The notes under the pieces are model-generated. The model saw nothing but the letters and a program-made list of their open reading frames with translations, was not told the origin of the DNA and searched no databases. Position numbers and translations under genes: made by a program. Shown here in pieces: positions 34,516 through 43,034 of a stretch of 64,000 nucleotides of DNA. Source of the DNA: Myxococcota bacterium (GTDB lineage Bacteria > Myxococcota_A > Bradymonadia > UBA7976 > UBA1532); contig CAUJDF010000090.1 in NCBI GenBank assembly GCA_963169045.1, forward strand, positions 23,124 to 87,123. Reading direction: 5' to 3'. Position 1 is the stretch's first letter. The number at the start of each line of letters is the position of its first letter.

Positions 34516-35289
34516 TTGCGCCGCGTCATCGAGGCCATCGGCCAGCGCACCATCACCGGCATCGAGGGCGTCGGCGCCGCGTCGCTGATGGTGCTCGAGA
34601 CGTTGCTCTGGACGATCCGCCCGCCGTTTCGCCTGCGCCTCCTCTTTCAGGCGATGGAGTTCGTCGGCGTCGGCTCGATCTTCATCGTGCTGCTCACCGG
34701 CCTCTTCACGGGCGGCGTCTTCGGATTGCAGCTGACGTCCGGCTTCCGGCTCTTCGGCGCCGAGGGCATGGTCGGCTCGACCGTCGGCCTCGCGCTCGCC
34801 CGCGAGCTGTCGCCGGTGCTCACCGGCCTCATGGTGACCGGCCGCGCCGGCTCCGGCATCGCCACCGAGCTCGGGACGATGCGCGTGACCGAGCAGATCG
34901 ACGCCCTCTACACGATGGCCGTCAACCCCGTGCAGTACCTCGTCGTGCCGCGCTTCCTCGCCGGGGTGCTGATGGTGCCGGTGCTGAGCGTGATGTTCAC
35001 GCTCGTCGGCATGACCGGGGCCTACATCGTCGGCGTCGGGCTGCTGAACATCGATCGCGGCGTCTTCCTCGGCAATGCGGAGTGGTACGTCGACCCCAAG
35101 GACCTGTGGAACGGCGTGATCAAGGCCTGCGTATTCGGGGGGATCCTGACGCTCGTCGGCTGCTATAAGGGCTTCCACGCGAGCGGCGGCGCGCGCGGCG
35201 TCGGCATCGCCACCACCCAGTCGGTCGTGGTCTCGAGCGTGCTCATCCTGGTCGCCGACTACTTCCTCACGTCCATGATGTTCACGTGA
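34516..35289 (+). CDS. mlaE: MlaE-family ABC transporter permease
   Basis: A 257-residue inner-membrane permease of the MCE lipid-transport type. It has the family sequences GVGSIFIVLLTGLFTGGVFG, the cytosolic coupling segment ARELSPVLTGLMVTGRAGSG, TELGTMRVTEQIDALYTMAV and VVPRFLAGVLMVPVL, with about five transmembrane helices. I chose TTG 34516 because GAGAGG lies 5 nt upstream and the protein then begins with the helix LRRVIEAIGQ; a GTG at 34444 overlaps the likely -35 box. The partner MCE gene starts 7 nt downstream. No MlaF ATPase gene is next to it. Confidence 0.9.
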   Translation: MRRVIEAIGQRTITGIEGVGAASLMVLETLLWTIRPPFRLRLLFQAMEFVGVGSIFIVLLTGLFTGGVFGLQLTSGFRLFGAEGMVGSTVGLALARELSPVLTGLMVTGRAGSGIATELGTMRVTEQIDALYTMAVNPVQYLVVPRFLAGVLMVPVLSVMFTLVGMTGAYIVGVGLLNIDRGVFLGNAEWYVDPKDLWNGVIKACVFGGILTLVGCYKGFHASGGARGVGIATTQSVVVSSVLILVADYFLTSMMFT

Positions 35290-35296
35290 GCCCCCG

Positions 35297-36784
35297 ATGA
35301 AGGCGTTCTTCACCCCCTTCAAGGTCGGGATCGTCGTCCTGATCGGCATCGCCGCGTTCGTCTACATGTTCGGCGCGGTGCGCGAGGGCATCGACGCGGG
35401 CGCGGCCGGCTACCGTGTGTACGCCGACTTCCGCGACGTGACCGGGCTCGTGAAGAAGTCGCGCGTGTCGATCGCCGGCATCAGCGTCGGCGAGATCCAC
35501 AAGATCGAGCTCGTCGGCGACGAGGCGCGCGTCTGGGTGCTCGTCAACACGCCGCTGCGCAGCGACGCGACGGTCGCCAAGCGGCAGGCGAGCCTGCTCG
35601 GCGACGCCTACCTCGAGCTCACGCCGGGACAGATGGGCCGTCCGCTGAAGGAAGGCGACGAGATCACGCACGTGATCTACGACGCGGCGCCAGCCGACCT
35701 GATCAACGAGATGAAGACCATCGCGGACAACGTCCGCGAGATCACGCAGAGTCTGCGCGAGGTGGTGTCGACCGACGAGGGCCAGGCGAAGCTCGCCGCC
35801 ATCCTCGACAACGTCGCGCAGATGACCGAGCGCGTGAACCGCCTCGTCGCCGAGAACTCCCCCAAGATCGACCAGGTCGTCGACCACGTCGTGAACGTCA
35901 GCGCGGAGGCCGACACCTTCGCGCGCGACTTCCGCCGGGACGCCAAGGTCATCCTCGAGGACGCTCGCGCCGTCACCGGCGAGGTGCGCAACATCATCGG
36001 GCGCAGCAAGGGTGATGTCGAAGAGGGCTTCGAGGGCGTGAAGGGCGCCGTCCGGCGCCTGCAGACCGCGCTCGACAAGATGGATGCGACCCTCGACCAC
36101 ACCACGTCGATCGCCCGCAAGATCGACGAGGGCCAGGGCACCATCGGCAAGCTGGTCAATGAGGACCGCCTCATCGACAACGTCAACGAGATCGTCGACG
36201 AGACGGGTCGATTCGTAAAGCAGATCACGAGGTTGCAGACGATCGTCGGACTGCGCAGCGAGTACTACCTCGGCGCCACGGCGGTGAAGAACTACTTCTC
36301 CGTCGCGCTGCAGCCCCGCCCCGACAAGTACTACCTGATCCAGCTGATCGACGACCCGCGGGGCCGGGTGACCTTCCGCGAGCGCGTGATCAACACGACG
36401 GAGTCCGACGAGGATCCGGTGATCCGCGAGCAGGAGACGATCACCGAGGACCGCTTCCGCTTCTCGCTGCAGTTCGCCAAGCGCTTCTACTTCGTGACCG
36501 GCCGCATCGGCATCATCGAGAACACCGGCGGTCTCGGCGTCGATGTGCACCTGTTCGACGACTCGCTGCAGCTCTCCTCCGACATCTTCGCCTTCGACGA
36601 GAACGTGAACCCGCGCCTCAAGGCGTGGGCGAGCTACACGTTCTTCACGCACCTGTTCATCGCCGCCGGCATCGACGACGTCTGGAACGACGAGCTGACC
36701 GACTTCTTCATCGGCGCCGAGATCCGCTTCAACGACGAAGATCTCAAGGCACTCTTCACCGCCGCCCCGTCCGTTTCGTTCTGA
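35297..36784 (+). CDS. MCE/MlaD-family protein with C-terminal beta-barrel-like domain
   Basis: A 495-residue periplasmic lipid-transport protein. One N-terminal transmembrane helix (about residues 8-28) is followed by one MCE domain (about 38-120: GYRVYADFRDVTGLVKKSRV, LGDAYLELTPG). A long helical coiled-coil region (about 125-320) comes next. The last ~170 residues are alternating amphipathic strands (YYLGATAVKNYFSVALQ, FRFSLQFAKRFYFVTGRIGI, FFIGAEIRFN) ending in a C-terminal Phe. This suggests a needle that reaches the outer membrane and inserts its own barrel, which is inference. It is co-transcribed with the MlaE gene, and a promoter for the next gene overlaps its end. Confidence 0.88.
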   Translation: MKAFFTPFKVGIVVLIGIAAFVYMFGAVREGIDAGAAGYRVYADFRDVTGLVKKSRVSIAGISVGEIHKIELVGDEARVWVLVNTPLRSDATVAKRQASLLGDAYLELTPGQMGRPLKEGDEITHVIYDAAPADLINEMKTIADNVREITQSLREVVSTDEGQAKLAAILDNVAQMTERVNRLVAENSPKIDQVVDHVVNVSAEADTFARDFRRDAKVILEDARAVTGEVRNIIGRSKGDVEEGFEGVKGAVRRLQTALDKMDATLDHTTSIARKIDEGQGTIGKLVNEDRLIDNVNEIVDETGRFVKQITRLQTIVGLRSEYYLGATAVKNYFSVALQPRPDKYYLIQLIDDPRGRVTFRERVINTTESDEDPVIREQETITEDRFRFSLQFAKRFYFVTGRIGIIENTGGLGVDVHLFDDSLQLSSDIFAFDENVNPRLKAWASYTFFTHLFIAAGIDDVWNDELTDFFIGAEIRFNDEDLKALFTAAPSVSF

Positions 36785-36793
36785 CCTGCCCGG

Positions 36794-36822
36794 TTGACAC
36801 CGGGACCCTTCCTGAGTATGGT
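36794..36822 (+). promoter_or_regulatory. sigma-70-like promoter for DUF177-rpmF-plsX
   Basis: TTGACA, 17-nt spacer, TATGGT. The -10 ends 10 nt before the ATG at 36833, so transcription would start only about 3-5 nt before the start codon. Confidence 0.6.
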
Positions 36823-36832
36823 CCCGCGCTCC

Positions 36833-37387
36833 ATGAAGCCCCTCGGCCTCAAATTCACCTTCGACGAGCTCGGTGACGAGACCCGCGAGATCCGCGGCGA
36901 AGTCGCGCCCGCGGTCCTCGAAGAGGTGGTCAAGGGCATGGTGGGGGAGCTCGGTTACCGCGCCGAAACGCCGGCCCGCGTCGAAGGCACGGCCTACGCC
37001 GCCGGCCACGACGTGATGATCCAGGCGCACGTCACGGCCGCGATCGGGTTCGACTGCGTGCGGTGCCTCACGGCGCGCACGCTGAACCTCGACTTCGACG
37101 TCCGTCACCTGCTGGTGAAGCGGGGCGCCACCGACGCGTTCCCCGACGACGACGTGGTGCTCGAGGCGGGCGACGACGCCGCCGACGACGAGACGGTCCC
37201 CTTCGACGGCGAGACCGTCGACCTGGCGCCCGTCGTCCGCGAGGACGTGCTGCTCGAGCTCCCCATGAACCCGACATGCGAGAACGCCACCGGCAAGGCC
37301 TGCGGCGATCTCCCGGGAGTCGACCCGCAGCCGGACGTCGATCCGCGCTGGGCGCCGCTCCTCGACCTCAAGAAGAAGCTCTCGTAG
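36833..37387 (+). CDS. DUF177 (YceD) protein
   Basis: A 184-residue protein of the YceD/DUF177 family, recognised by the C-x2-C site FDCVRCLTARTLNLDFDV near residue 77 and the C-terminal ELPMNPTCENATGKACGDLP with two more Cys, a probable zinc site. YceD genes lie upstream of rpmF across bacteria and have been linked to 23S rRNA maturation and ribosome assembly. Start ATG 36833 gives a normal family N-terminus (MKPLGLKFTFDEL); an in-frame ATG five codons upstream lies inside the -10 region. It is followed by rpmF after 22 bp. Confidence 0.88.
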   Translation: MKPLGLKFTFDELGDETREIRGEVAPAVLEEVVKGMVGELGYRAETPARVEGTAYAAGHDVMIQAHVTAAIGFDCVRCLTARTLNLDFDVRHLLVKRGATDAFPDDDVVLEAGDDAADDETVPFDGETVDLAPVVREDVLLELPMNPTCENATGKACGDLPGVDPQPDVDPRWAPLLDLKKKLS

Positions 37388-37409
37388 CGACAGACGACGG
37401 AGTAGCCAC

Positions 37410-37598
37410 GTGGCGGTTCCAAAGAAACGGAAGTCCCGCTCGAAGCGGGACAGTCGGCGCGCCACCCACAAGATCAGCGCGGCGGTCCACAACGAGTGCC
37501 CCAAGTGCGGGGCGCCCAAGCAGCCGCACCGCATCTGCGGCGCCTGCGGCTGGTACAGGGACCGCTACGCCCTCGAGGTCGTCGAGGTCGAGGTCTGA
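37410..37598 (+). CDS. rpmF: 50S ribosomal protein L32
   Basis: A 62-residue L32 with start MAVPKKRKSRSKRDSRRA and the zinc-ribbon CPKCGAP / CGACGWY, so it is the Cys4 form (C+ paralogue). GTG start at 37410. It lies between DUF177 and plsX, the classical yceD-rpmF-plsX order. Confidence 0.97.
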   Translation: MAVPKKRKSRSKRDSRRATHKISAAVHNECPKCGAPKQPHRICGACGWYRDRYALEVVEVEV

Positions 37599-37630
37599 GT
37601 CCCTCGCCCCCGGCGATTGATGCCGACCGC

Positions 37631-38680
37631 TTGCCGGTCGCCGTCGACGCCATGGGGGGCGATCGCGCCCCGGGCGTCGTCGTCGAAGGTGCCATCGCCG
37701 CTTGCGCGGCCGGTGACGGTCCCATCGTCCTCGTAGGCGATGAGGCGGTGATCCGTGCCGGGCTCGACGAACACGGCGCCGGGGACCTGCCCATCGAGAT
37801 CGTCCACGCGCCTGAGGTGATCGCCATGGGCGAGCACCCCGGGCGAGCTGCGCGCACCAAGCGCGACAGCTCCATGCACGTGGGCTTCCGCCTCGTACGC
37901 GAACGCCGCGCGTGCGGCTTCGTCTCCGCCGGCAACAGCGGCGCGATGATGGCCGTCGGCGTGCTCACGTTGCGACGGGTCCCCCGCTGCGACCGCCCCG
38001 CCATCGCCGGCGTGCTCCCCACGCGCGGCGCGCCCACCGTGCTCGTCGACATGGGCGCCAACGTCGAGTGCCGCGCCGTCCACCTCGTGCAGTTCGCGCT
38101 GATGGGCGCGGCCTACTCGCAGGTGCGCTTCGGGCACGAGCGGCCGAGCGTCGCGCTGCTCTCCAACGGCGCCGAGCCGACCAAGGGCACCGAGACGCTG
38201 CGCGAAGCCCACCGCCTCCTCACCACCACCGACCTCCGCTATCTCGGCTATGTCGAGGGACGCGACCTGCCCCTTGGCAAGGCCGACGTCGTCGTCACCG
38301 ACGGGTTCGTCGGCAACGTCGTGCTCAAGCTGAGCGAGGGCATCGCCACCGCGCTCGCCGAGAAGCTGCGCGAGCGCGTCCAGCACGACTGGCGCGGCGC
38401 CGTCGGCGCGTGGCTGCTCAAGCGGGCGCTGCGGTCGCTGCGCGACGAGCTCGATCCCGGCCGCGTCGGCGCGGCGCCGCTGCTCGGCCTCGAGGGCGTC
38501 GGCATGGTCGCCCACGGCGGCTCCGACGCGCGCGCCGTCGCCAGCGCCATCCGCAGCACCCGCGAGTGCGCCCGGCTGCGCCTCGTCGAGCGCCTCCGCA
38601 GCGTGCTCGAGGCCAGCGAGGCGCCCGCCGAGGGGTTCGCGACCGCCGAGCTGCCCATCACGCGCAGCGACGGCGACTGA
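37631..38680 (+). CDS. plsX: phosphate acyltransferase PlsX
   Basis: A 349-residue acyl-ACP:phosphate acyltransferase that makes acyl phosphate for membrane phospholipid synthesis. Family motifs are VAVDAMGGDRAPG at the N-terminus, GFVSAGNSGAMMAVGV, VDMGANVECRAVHLVQFALMG, NGAEPTKGTE and VVTDGFVGNVVLKLSEG. The start is hard to place. TTG 37631 puts DAMGGD at residues 6-11, as in the family; no ATG or GTG fits better, and no clear Shine-Dalgarno is visible. It follows rpmF by about 30 nt. Confidence 0.9.
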   Translation: MPVAVDAMGGDRAPGVVVEGAIAACAAGDGPIVLVGDEAVIRAGLDEHGAGDLPIEIVHAPEVIAMGEHPGRAARTKRDSSMHVGFRLVRERRACGFVSAGNSGAMMAVGVLTLRRVPRCDRPAIAGVLPTRGAPTVLVDMGANVECRAVHLVQFALMGAAYSQVRFGHERPSVALLSNGAEPTKGTETLREAHRLLTTTDLRYLGYVEGRDLPLGKADVVVTDGFVGNVVLKLSEGIATALAEKLRERVQHDWRGAVGAWLLKRALRSLRDELDPGRVGAAPLLGLEGVGMVAHGGSDARAVASAIRSTRECARLRLVERLRSVLEASEAPAEGFATAELPITRSDGD

Positions 38681-38722
38681 TCGGGCGCTACGGCCGCCGG
38701 GTCGAGCCCGGTGCGGCTGGTA

Positions 38723-38752
38723 TTGACACTGCGTCGCGCTGGTTGCTAACAC
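38723..38752 (+). promoter_or_regulatory. sigma-70-like promoter for acpP
   Basis: TTGACA, 18-nt spacer, weak -10 TAACAC, in the 124-bp gap between plsX and acpP. TTGACACTG here is identical to the start of the MlaE promoter. Confidence 0.5.
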
Positions 38753-38804
38753 CGCGCGCGGCTATCATCCCCATCACGCCGGGGCGACGACGCCGAGGAG
38801 CGAC

Positions 38805-39041
38805 ATGGCGACCATCGAAGAGCGAATCCGCCAGATCATCGTCGAGCAGCTCGACGTGAGCGAGGAAGAGGTCACCCCCGAGGCGGCGTTCATCGACGAT
38901 CTCGGCGCCGACTCCCTCGACATCGTCGAGCTGGTGATGGCGATGGAAGAGACCTTCGACGTCGAGATCCCCGACGAGGATGCGGAGAACATCCGCACCG
39001 TCCAGGACGCCTACAACTACATCCAGGAGCGGGTCGCCTAG
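38805..39041 (+). CDS. acpP: acyl carrier protein
   Basis: A 78-residue ACP, strongly acidic. The phosphopantetheine-attachment serine lies in [16 protein letters not shown] (about residue 37). It carries growing acyl chains in fatty acid synthesis. ATG start after GAGGAGCGAC. A promoter of its own lies upstream, and fabF follows after 14 bp. Confidence 0.97.
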   Translation: MATIEERIRQIIVEQLDVSEEEVTPEAAFIDDLGADSLDIVELVMAMEETFDVEIPDEDAENIRTVQDAYNYIQERVA

Positions 39042-39055
39042 CGCCCCGAGCGCCG

Positions 39056-40312
39056 ATGCGTTGCTCTTCGCGGCGGGTGGTGATCACGGGGGTCGGGCTC
39101 GTCACCCCGCTGGGGGTGGGCACCGATGCCAACTGGTCCGCCCTGCTCTCCGGGCGCAGCGGCATCGGACCCATCACGCGATTCGACGCGCGCGACCACC
39201 CCGTCCGCATCGCGGGCGAGGTGCCGGGCTTCGACGCCGACGCCTGGTTCGGCCGCAAAGAAGCGCGCAAGATGGATCCCTTCATCCACTTCGCGCTGGC
39301 CGCCGCCCGCCTGGCCGCCGAAGACGCCGGCCTGCCGCGCCCCTTCGACGAGGCCGAGCGCGAGCGCGCCGGCGTCCTGCTCGGCGTGGGCCTCGGCGGG
39401 CTCTCCACCCTCGAGGAGTCGATCGAGGTTCTGCGCACGAAGGGGCCCTCCCGGGTCAGCCCCTTCTGCATCCCTCGGCTCATCCCCAACATGGCCGCGG
39501 GCCAGATCTCGATGGAATTCCAGGCCTTCGGCCCCAATCTCGGCAGCTCGAGCGCGTGCGCCACGGGGGCGCACTCGATCGGCGACGCGGCGCGCCTCAT
39601 CGCCATGGGCGACGCCGACGTGATGCTGGCCGGCGGCGCCGAGGCGACGATCACGCCGCTGGCGGTGGCCGGCTTCGCCGCCCTCCGGGCGCTCTCGCGG
39701 CGCAACGGCGACCCGACCCACGCGAGCCGGCCGTTCGACGCCGAGCGCGACGGCTTCGTGGCCGCCGAGGGCGCCGGCGTGGTTGTCCTCGAGCGCCTCG
39801 AGCGCGCGCTGGCCCGCGGCGCACGCATCTACGCCGAGCTTGCCGGTTACGGGCAGTCCTCCGACGCGTACCACATCACCGCACCCGATCCCGAGGGCCG
39901 GGGCGCGCAGCGCGCGATGCGCAATGCGCTCGCCGACGCGGGCCTCGCACCCGAGGCCATCGGCTACCTGAACGCCCACGGCACCTCGACCGAGTTCAAC
40001 GACGCCGTCGAGACGAAGGCGATCAAGGCCGTCTTCGGCGACGACGCGCGCCGGCTCTGGGTGAGCAGCACCAAGTCGATGACCGGGCACATGCTCGGCG
40101 CGGCGGGCGCCGTCGAGGCCATCTACTCGGCGCTGGCGATCGCGCGCGGCGAAGTGCCGCCCACGATGAACTACGAGCACCCCGACCCGGAATGCGACCT
40201 CGACTATGTGCCCAACGAGCCGCGGCACGCTCGCCTCGAGGCGGTGCTGTCGAACAGCTTCGGCTTCGGTGGCGCCAATGCCTGCCTGGTCCTGCGCCGC
40301 TTCGCGGGGTGA
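39056..40312 (+). CDS. fabF: beta-ketoacyl-ACP synthase II
   Basis: A 418-residue condensing enzyme of fatty acid elongation. The Cys-His-His triad is visible: [33 protein letters not shown] and [16 protein letters not shown]-terminal [15 protein letters not shown] and C-terminal [15 protein letters not shown] are family hallmarks. The start at 39056 is ATG. The acpP-fabF pair is in normal order, but fabH, fabD and fabG, often found between plsX and acpP, are not here. Confidence 0.96.
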   Translation: MRCSSRRVVITGVGLVTPLGVGTDANWSALLSGRSGIGPITRFDARDHPVRIAGEVPGFDADAWFGRKEARKMDPFIHFALAAARLAAEDAGLPRPFDEAERERAGVLLGVGLGGLSTLEESIEVLRTKGPSRVSPFCIPRLIPNMAAGQISMEFQAFGPNLGSSSACATGAHSIGDAARLIAMGDADVMLAGGAEATITPLAVAGFAALRALSRRNGDPTHASRPFDAERDGFVAAEGAGVVVLERLERALARGARIYAELAGYGQSSDAYHITAPDPEGRGAQRAMRNALADAGLAPEAIGYLNAHGTSTEFNDAVETKAIKAVFGDDARRLWVSSTKSMTGHMLGAAGAVEAIYSALAIARGEVPPTMNYEHPDPECDLDYVPNEPRHARLEAVLSNSFGFGGANACLVLRRFAG

Positions 40313-40333
40313 CCCCGCCCGAGAGGTCCGAGA

Positions 40334-40795
40334 ATGTCCAGCGAAAAGGAACGCCCGGTGGTCGCCGTCGCCGCGGACCACGCCGGTTTCGAGCTGAAAC
40401 GCCGCATCGTCGAGCACCTCGCCCGCCGTGACGACGTCGACGTCCGCGACTTCGGACCGCCCAACGGCGATCGCGTCGACTACCCCGACTTCGCCGGCAA
40501 GGTCGCCGGCGCCGTCCAGGCGGGAGAGATTCGCTTCGGCCTCCTGGTCTGCGGCACCGGCATCGGGATGGCGATCGCCTGCAACAAGTACCGCGGCGTG
40601 CGAGCGGCGGTGCTGTCCGACCAGTTCAGCGCCCGCATGGCACGGGCCCACAACGACGCGCAGGTGCTGTGCATCGGCGCGCGTGTGGTGGGCGAGGGGA
40701 CGGCGCTCGACCTCGTCGACGCGTTTCTCTCCACCCCGTTCGAGGGCGGGCGCCACGCGCAGCGCATCGCGCGCCTCCACGAGGTGGAGGGCTGA
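40334..40795 (+). CDS. rpiB: ribose-5-phosphate isomerase B
   Basis: A 153-residue RpiB that interconverts ribose-5-P and ribulose-5-P. Signatures are VAAADHAGFELKRRI, VDYPDFAGKVA and the active-site Cys region LLVCGTGIGMAIACNKYRGVRAA. Ribulose-5-P is also the substrate of RibB encoded about 2.2 kb downstream, which makes the location sensible. It lies between fabF and nrdR on the same strand. Confidence 0.95.
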   Translation: MSSEKERPVVAVAADHAGFELKRRIVEHLARRDDVDVRDFGPPNGDRVDYPDFAGKVAGAVQAGEIRFGLLVCGTGIGMAIACNKYRGVRAAVLSDQFSARMARAHNDAQVLCIGARVVGEGTALDLVDAFLSTPFEGGRHAQRIARLHEVEG

Positions 40796-40796
40796 C

Positions 40797-41273
40797 GTGC
40801 TCTGCCCCTTCTGCACGAACGAAGAGACCCGCGTCGTCGACTCGCGGCTCGCCCGTGAACAGCAGGCCGTGCGCCGCCGGCGGCATTGCGACGGGTGCAA
40901 TCGGCGTTTCACCACGTACGAGCGGGTCGAGATCGTCCTGCCGGCGGCCGTGAAGCGCGACGGCCGCCGCGAGCCCTTCGACCTGCAGAAGATCCGCACC
41001 GGCGTGGACCGTGCCTGCCAGAAGCGCCCCGTCTCCGAAGAGGCCAAGGACGAGCTGATGCGTCGCATCGAAGCCCACTTCACCGACCGCAACGAGCGGG
41101 AGGTGCCGACGAGCGACGTCGGCGAGGTGGTGCTGTCCGAGCTGCGCGCGCTCGATCCGGTGGCCTACGTGCGCTTCGCGTCGGTCTACCGCAAGTTCGA
41201 CGACGTCGAGGAGTTCGCGGCGGAGCTTCGTCGGCTCGCGCCGGGGCGCGTCGACGAGGAGGACCCCGTTTGA
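40797..41273 (+). CDS. nrdR: transcriptional repressor NrdR
   Basis: A 158-residue regulator of ribonucleotide reductase genes. The N-terminal zinc ribbon has CPFCTNEETRVVDSR and CDGCNRRFTTYE. The following ATP-cone domain has VKRDGRREPFDLQKI and the C-terminal YVRFASVYRKFDD. GTG start 1 nt after the rpiB stop, with GGAGG upstream. nrdR next to ribD is a common bacterial arrangement. I did not find NrdR boxes in the window. Confidence 0.95.
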   Translation: MLCPFCTNEETRVVDSRLAREQQAVRRRRHCDGCNRRFTTYERVEIVLPAAVKRDGRREPFDLQKIRTGVDRACQKRPVSEEAKDELMRRIEAHFTDRNEREVPTSDVGEVVLSELRALDPVAYVRFASVYRKFDDVEEFAAELRRLAPGRVDEEDPV

Positions 41274-42382
41274 CCGACGCCGCCCCCGCCGCGTTCATGC
41301 GGCGCGCCATCCGCCTCGCCCTCGGCGTCCGCCACCGCACCAGCCCCAACCCCACCGTCGGCTGCGTCGTCGTGCGCGACGGGCAGGTGGTCGGCGAAGG
41401 TGTGACGCAGCGCGTGGGCGGGCCGCACGCCGAGGTCGAGGCGCTGCGCGCGGCCGGGGAGCGCGCGCGCGGGGCCGATCTGTTCGTCACCCTCGAACCG
41501 TGCTGCCACCACGGACGGACGCCGCCGTGCACCGACGCCATCGTCGCCGCCGGTGTGCGGCGCGTGTACGCGGGCGTCATCGACCCCAACCCGGTGGTCG
41601 CCGGCAAGGGCATGCGCCAGCTCGAGGCCGCCGGCATCGAGGCGCACGTCGGCCTGCTCGACGCCGAAAACCGTCGTCTGATCGCGCCGTTCCATCGTTA
41701 CGTCACCGACGCGCGGCCATGGGTCATCCTCAAGGCGGGCCTGACGCTCGACGGCTGCATCGCCACCGCGAGCGGCCACTCGAAGTGGATCACCGGCGAG
41801 GCGGCGCGCCGCGATGCGCACCGACTGCGCGCGCGGGCCGACGCGGTGATGGTCGGGACGGGCACGGCGCTCGCCGACGACCCGCAGCTCACCGTCCGCC
41901 TGGTGCGCGGCGAGGATCCGGTCCGCGTGCTCCTGGACTCCGAGCTGCGTGTCCCCACGTCCGCCGCGCTGATGGGGCGGGGGGCGCTCGTCTTCCACGC
42001 GCCGGAGGCGACCGAGGCGCGCCGGCGCGCCGTGGCCGCCACGGGCGCCGAGGCGCACGCGGTCCCTCGCCGATCCGACGGCGGCCTCGATCTCGATGCG
42101 GTCCTCGGCGCGCTCGCCGGCAGGGGCCTCGTCTCCGTCCTCGTCGAGGGCGGCGGGCGACTGCACGGCGCCCTCATCGCGGCGGGCCTTGCCGACGAGG
42201 CCTGTTTCTATCTGGCGCCGAAGCTGGTCGGGCGCGGGCAGCCCGTCGTGAACCTGCCCTCGGTGGCCACCGTCGGTGAAGGCTGGTCGCTCGACGAGGT
42301 CGAGACCCGCCGCCTCGGTCAAGACGTGCGCGTGCGGGGGGTCATCCGCTATCCTGGCGCGCCACGTTCCTCCGAGGATTGA
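41270..42382 (+). CDS. ribD: bifunctional diaminohydroxyphosphoribosylaminopyrimidine deaminase / 5-amino-6-(5-phosphoribosylamino)uracil reductase
   Basis: A 370-residue enzyme for the second and third steps of riboflavin synthesis. The deaminase half has the zinc site HAEVEAL and TLEPCCHHGRTPPCTDAI. The reductase half follows with RPWVILKAGLTLDGCIA, GHSKWITGE, and LVEGGGRLHGALI. The start is TTG overlapping the nrdR stop (TTGA), supported by GAGGAGG 6 nt upstream and the normal RibD N-terminus. It is the first gene of a coupled ribD-ribE-ribBA-ribH run. There is no room for an FMN riboswitch in front of it. Confidence 0.95.
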   Translation: MTDAAPAAFMRRAIRLALGVRHRTSPNPTVGCVVVRDGQVVGEGVTQRVGGPHAEVEALRAAGERARGADLFVTLEPCCHHGRTPPCTDAIVAAGVRRVYAGVIDPNPVVAGKGMRQLEAAGIEAHVGLLDAENRRLIAPFHRYVTDARPWVILKAGLTLDGCIATASGHSKWITGEAARRDAHRLRARADAVMVGTGTALADDPQLTVRLVRGEDPVRVLLDSELRVPTSAALMGRGALVFHAPEATEARRRAVAATGAEAHAVPRRSDGGLDLDAVLGALAGRGLVSVLVEGGGRLHGALIAAGLADEACFYLAPKLVGRGQPVVNLPSVATVGEGWSLDEVETRRLGQDVRVRGVIRYPGAPRSSED

Positions 42383-42383
42383 A

Positions 42384-43034
42384 ATGTTCACCGGCCTCGT
42401 CGAGACGAGCGGGACGCTGCGGCGCAGCGACCGTCGCGGCCCCGGTGCACGGCTCGCCATCGGCGCGCCCGCGGCCCTGGTGGCCGAGCTGGTCCTCGGC
42501 GAGAGCGTGGCCGTCGACGGCGCTTGCCTGACGGTGGTGCATGCCGCCGGCGACGCGTTCGAGGTCGACGCCTCCGCGGAGACGCTCGCGCGCACCACGC
42601 TCGGCGAGCGCCGTCCCGGCGATCCGATACACCTCGAGCGCGCCCTCCGGGTGGGCGACCGCCTCGGCGGCCACATCGTCAGCGGCCACGTGGACGCGAC
42701 GGGCCGCATCCGCGCGCGCCGGCCGCTCGGCGACGCTCTACTGGTGGCGATCGCGGCGCCGCCCGACGTGCGCAAGTTCCTCGTGCCCAAGGGGTCCATC
42801 GCCGTCGACGGCGTGAGCCTGACCGTGAACGGGGTCGACGACGAGGGCTTCGACGTCGTCCTCATCCCGCACACGCAGGGCGTGGTCCATCTGGGGCGCA
42901 AGCAGCCCGGCGACCGCGTCAACCTCGAGGCGGACCTGCTCGGCAAGTACGTCGAGCGGCTGCTGCAGTGGCGCGAGGGACCCTCCGGGGGCATCGACAT
43001 GGACATGCTGGCCCGCAACGGATTCTTGAAATGA
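42384..43034 (+). CDS. ribE: riboflavin synthase, alpha subunit
   Basis: A 216-residue riboflavin synthase that dismutates two lumazines into riboflavin. It has the N-terminal [12 protein letters not shown] and two homologous lumazine-binding barrels with VDGACLTVV and [11 protein letters not shown]. The motif [12 protein letters not shown] lies between them. Start ATG 42384 follows CGAGG at good spacing and lies 1 nt after the ribD stop. Its stop overlaps ribBA by ATGA. Confidence 0.95.
   Translation: MFTGLVETSGTLRRSDRRGPGARLAIGAPAALVAELVLGESVAVDGACLTVVHAAGDAFEVDASAETLARTTLGERRPGDPIHLERALRVGDRLGGHIVSGHVDATGRIRARRPLGDALLVAIAAPPDVRKFLVPKGSIAVDGVSLTVNGVDDEGFDVVLIPHTQGVVHLGRKQPGDRVNLEADLLGKYVERLLQWREGPSGGIDMDMLARNGFLK

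Noticed and set aside
40760..41280. FMN riboswitch before ribD
   Set aside because: nrdR overlaps ribD by 4 nt, so there is no leader, and the upstream nrdR and rpiB genes fill the region.
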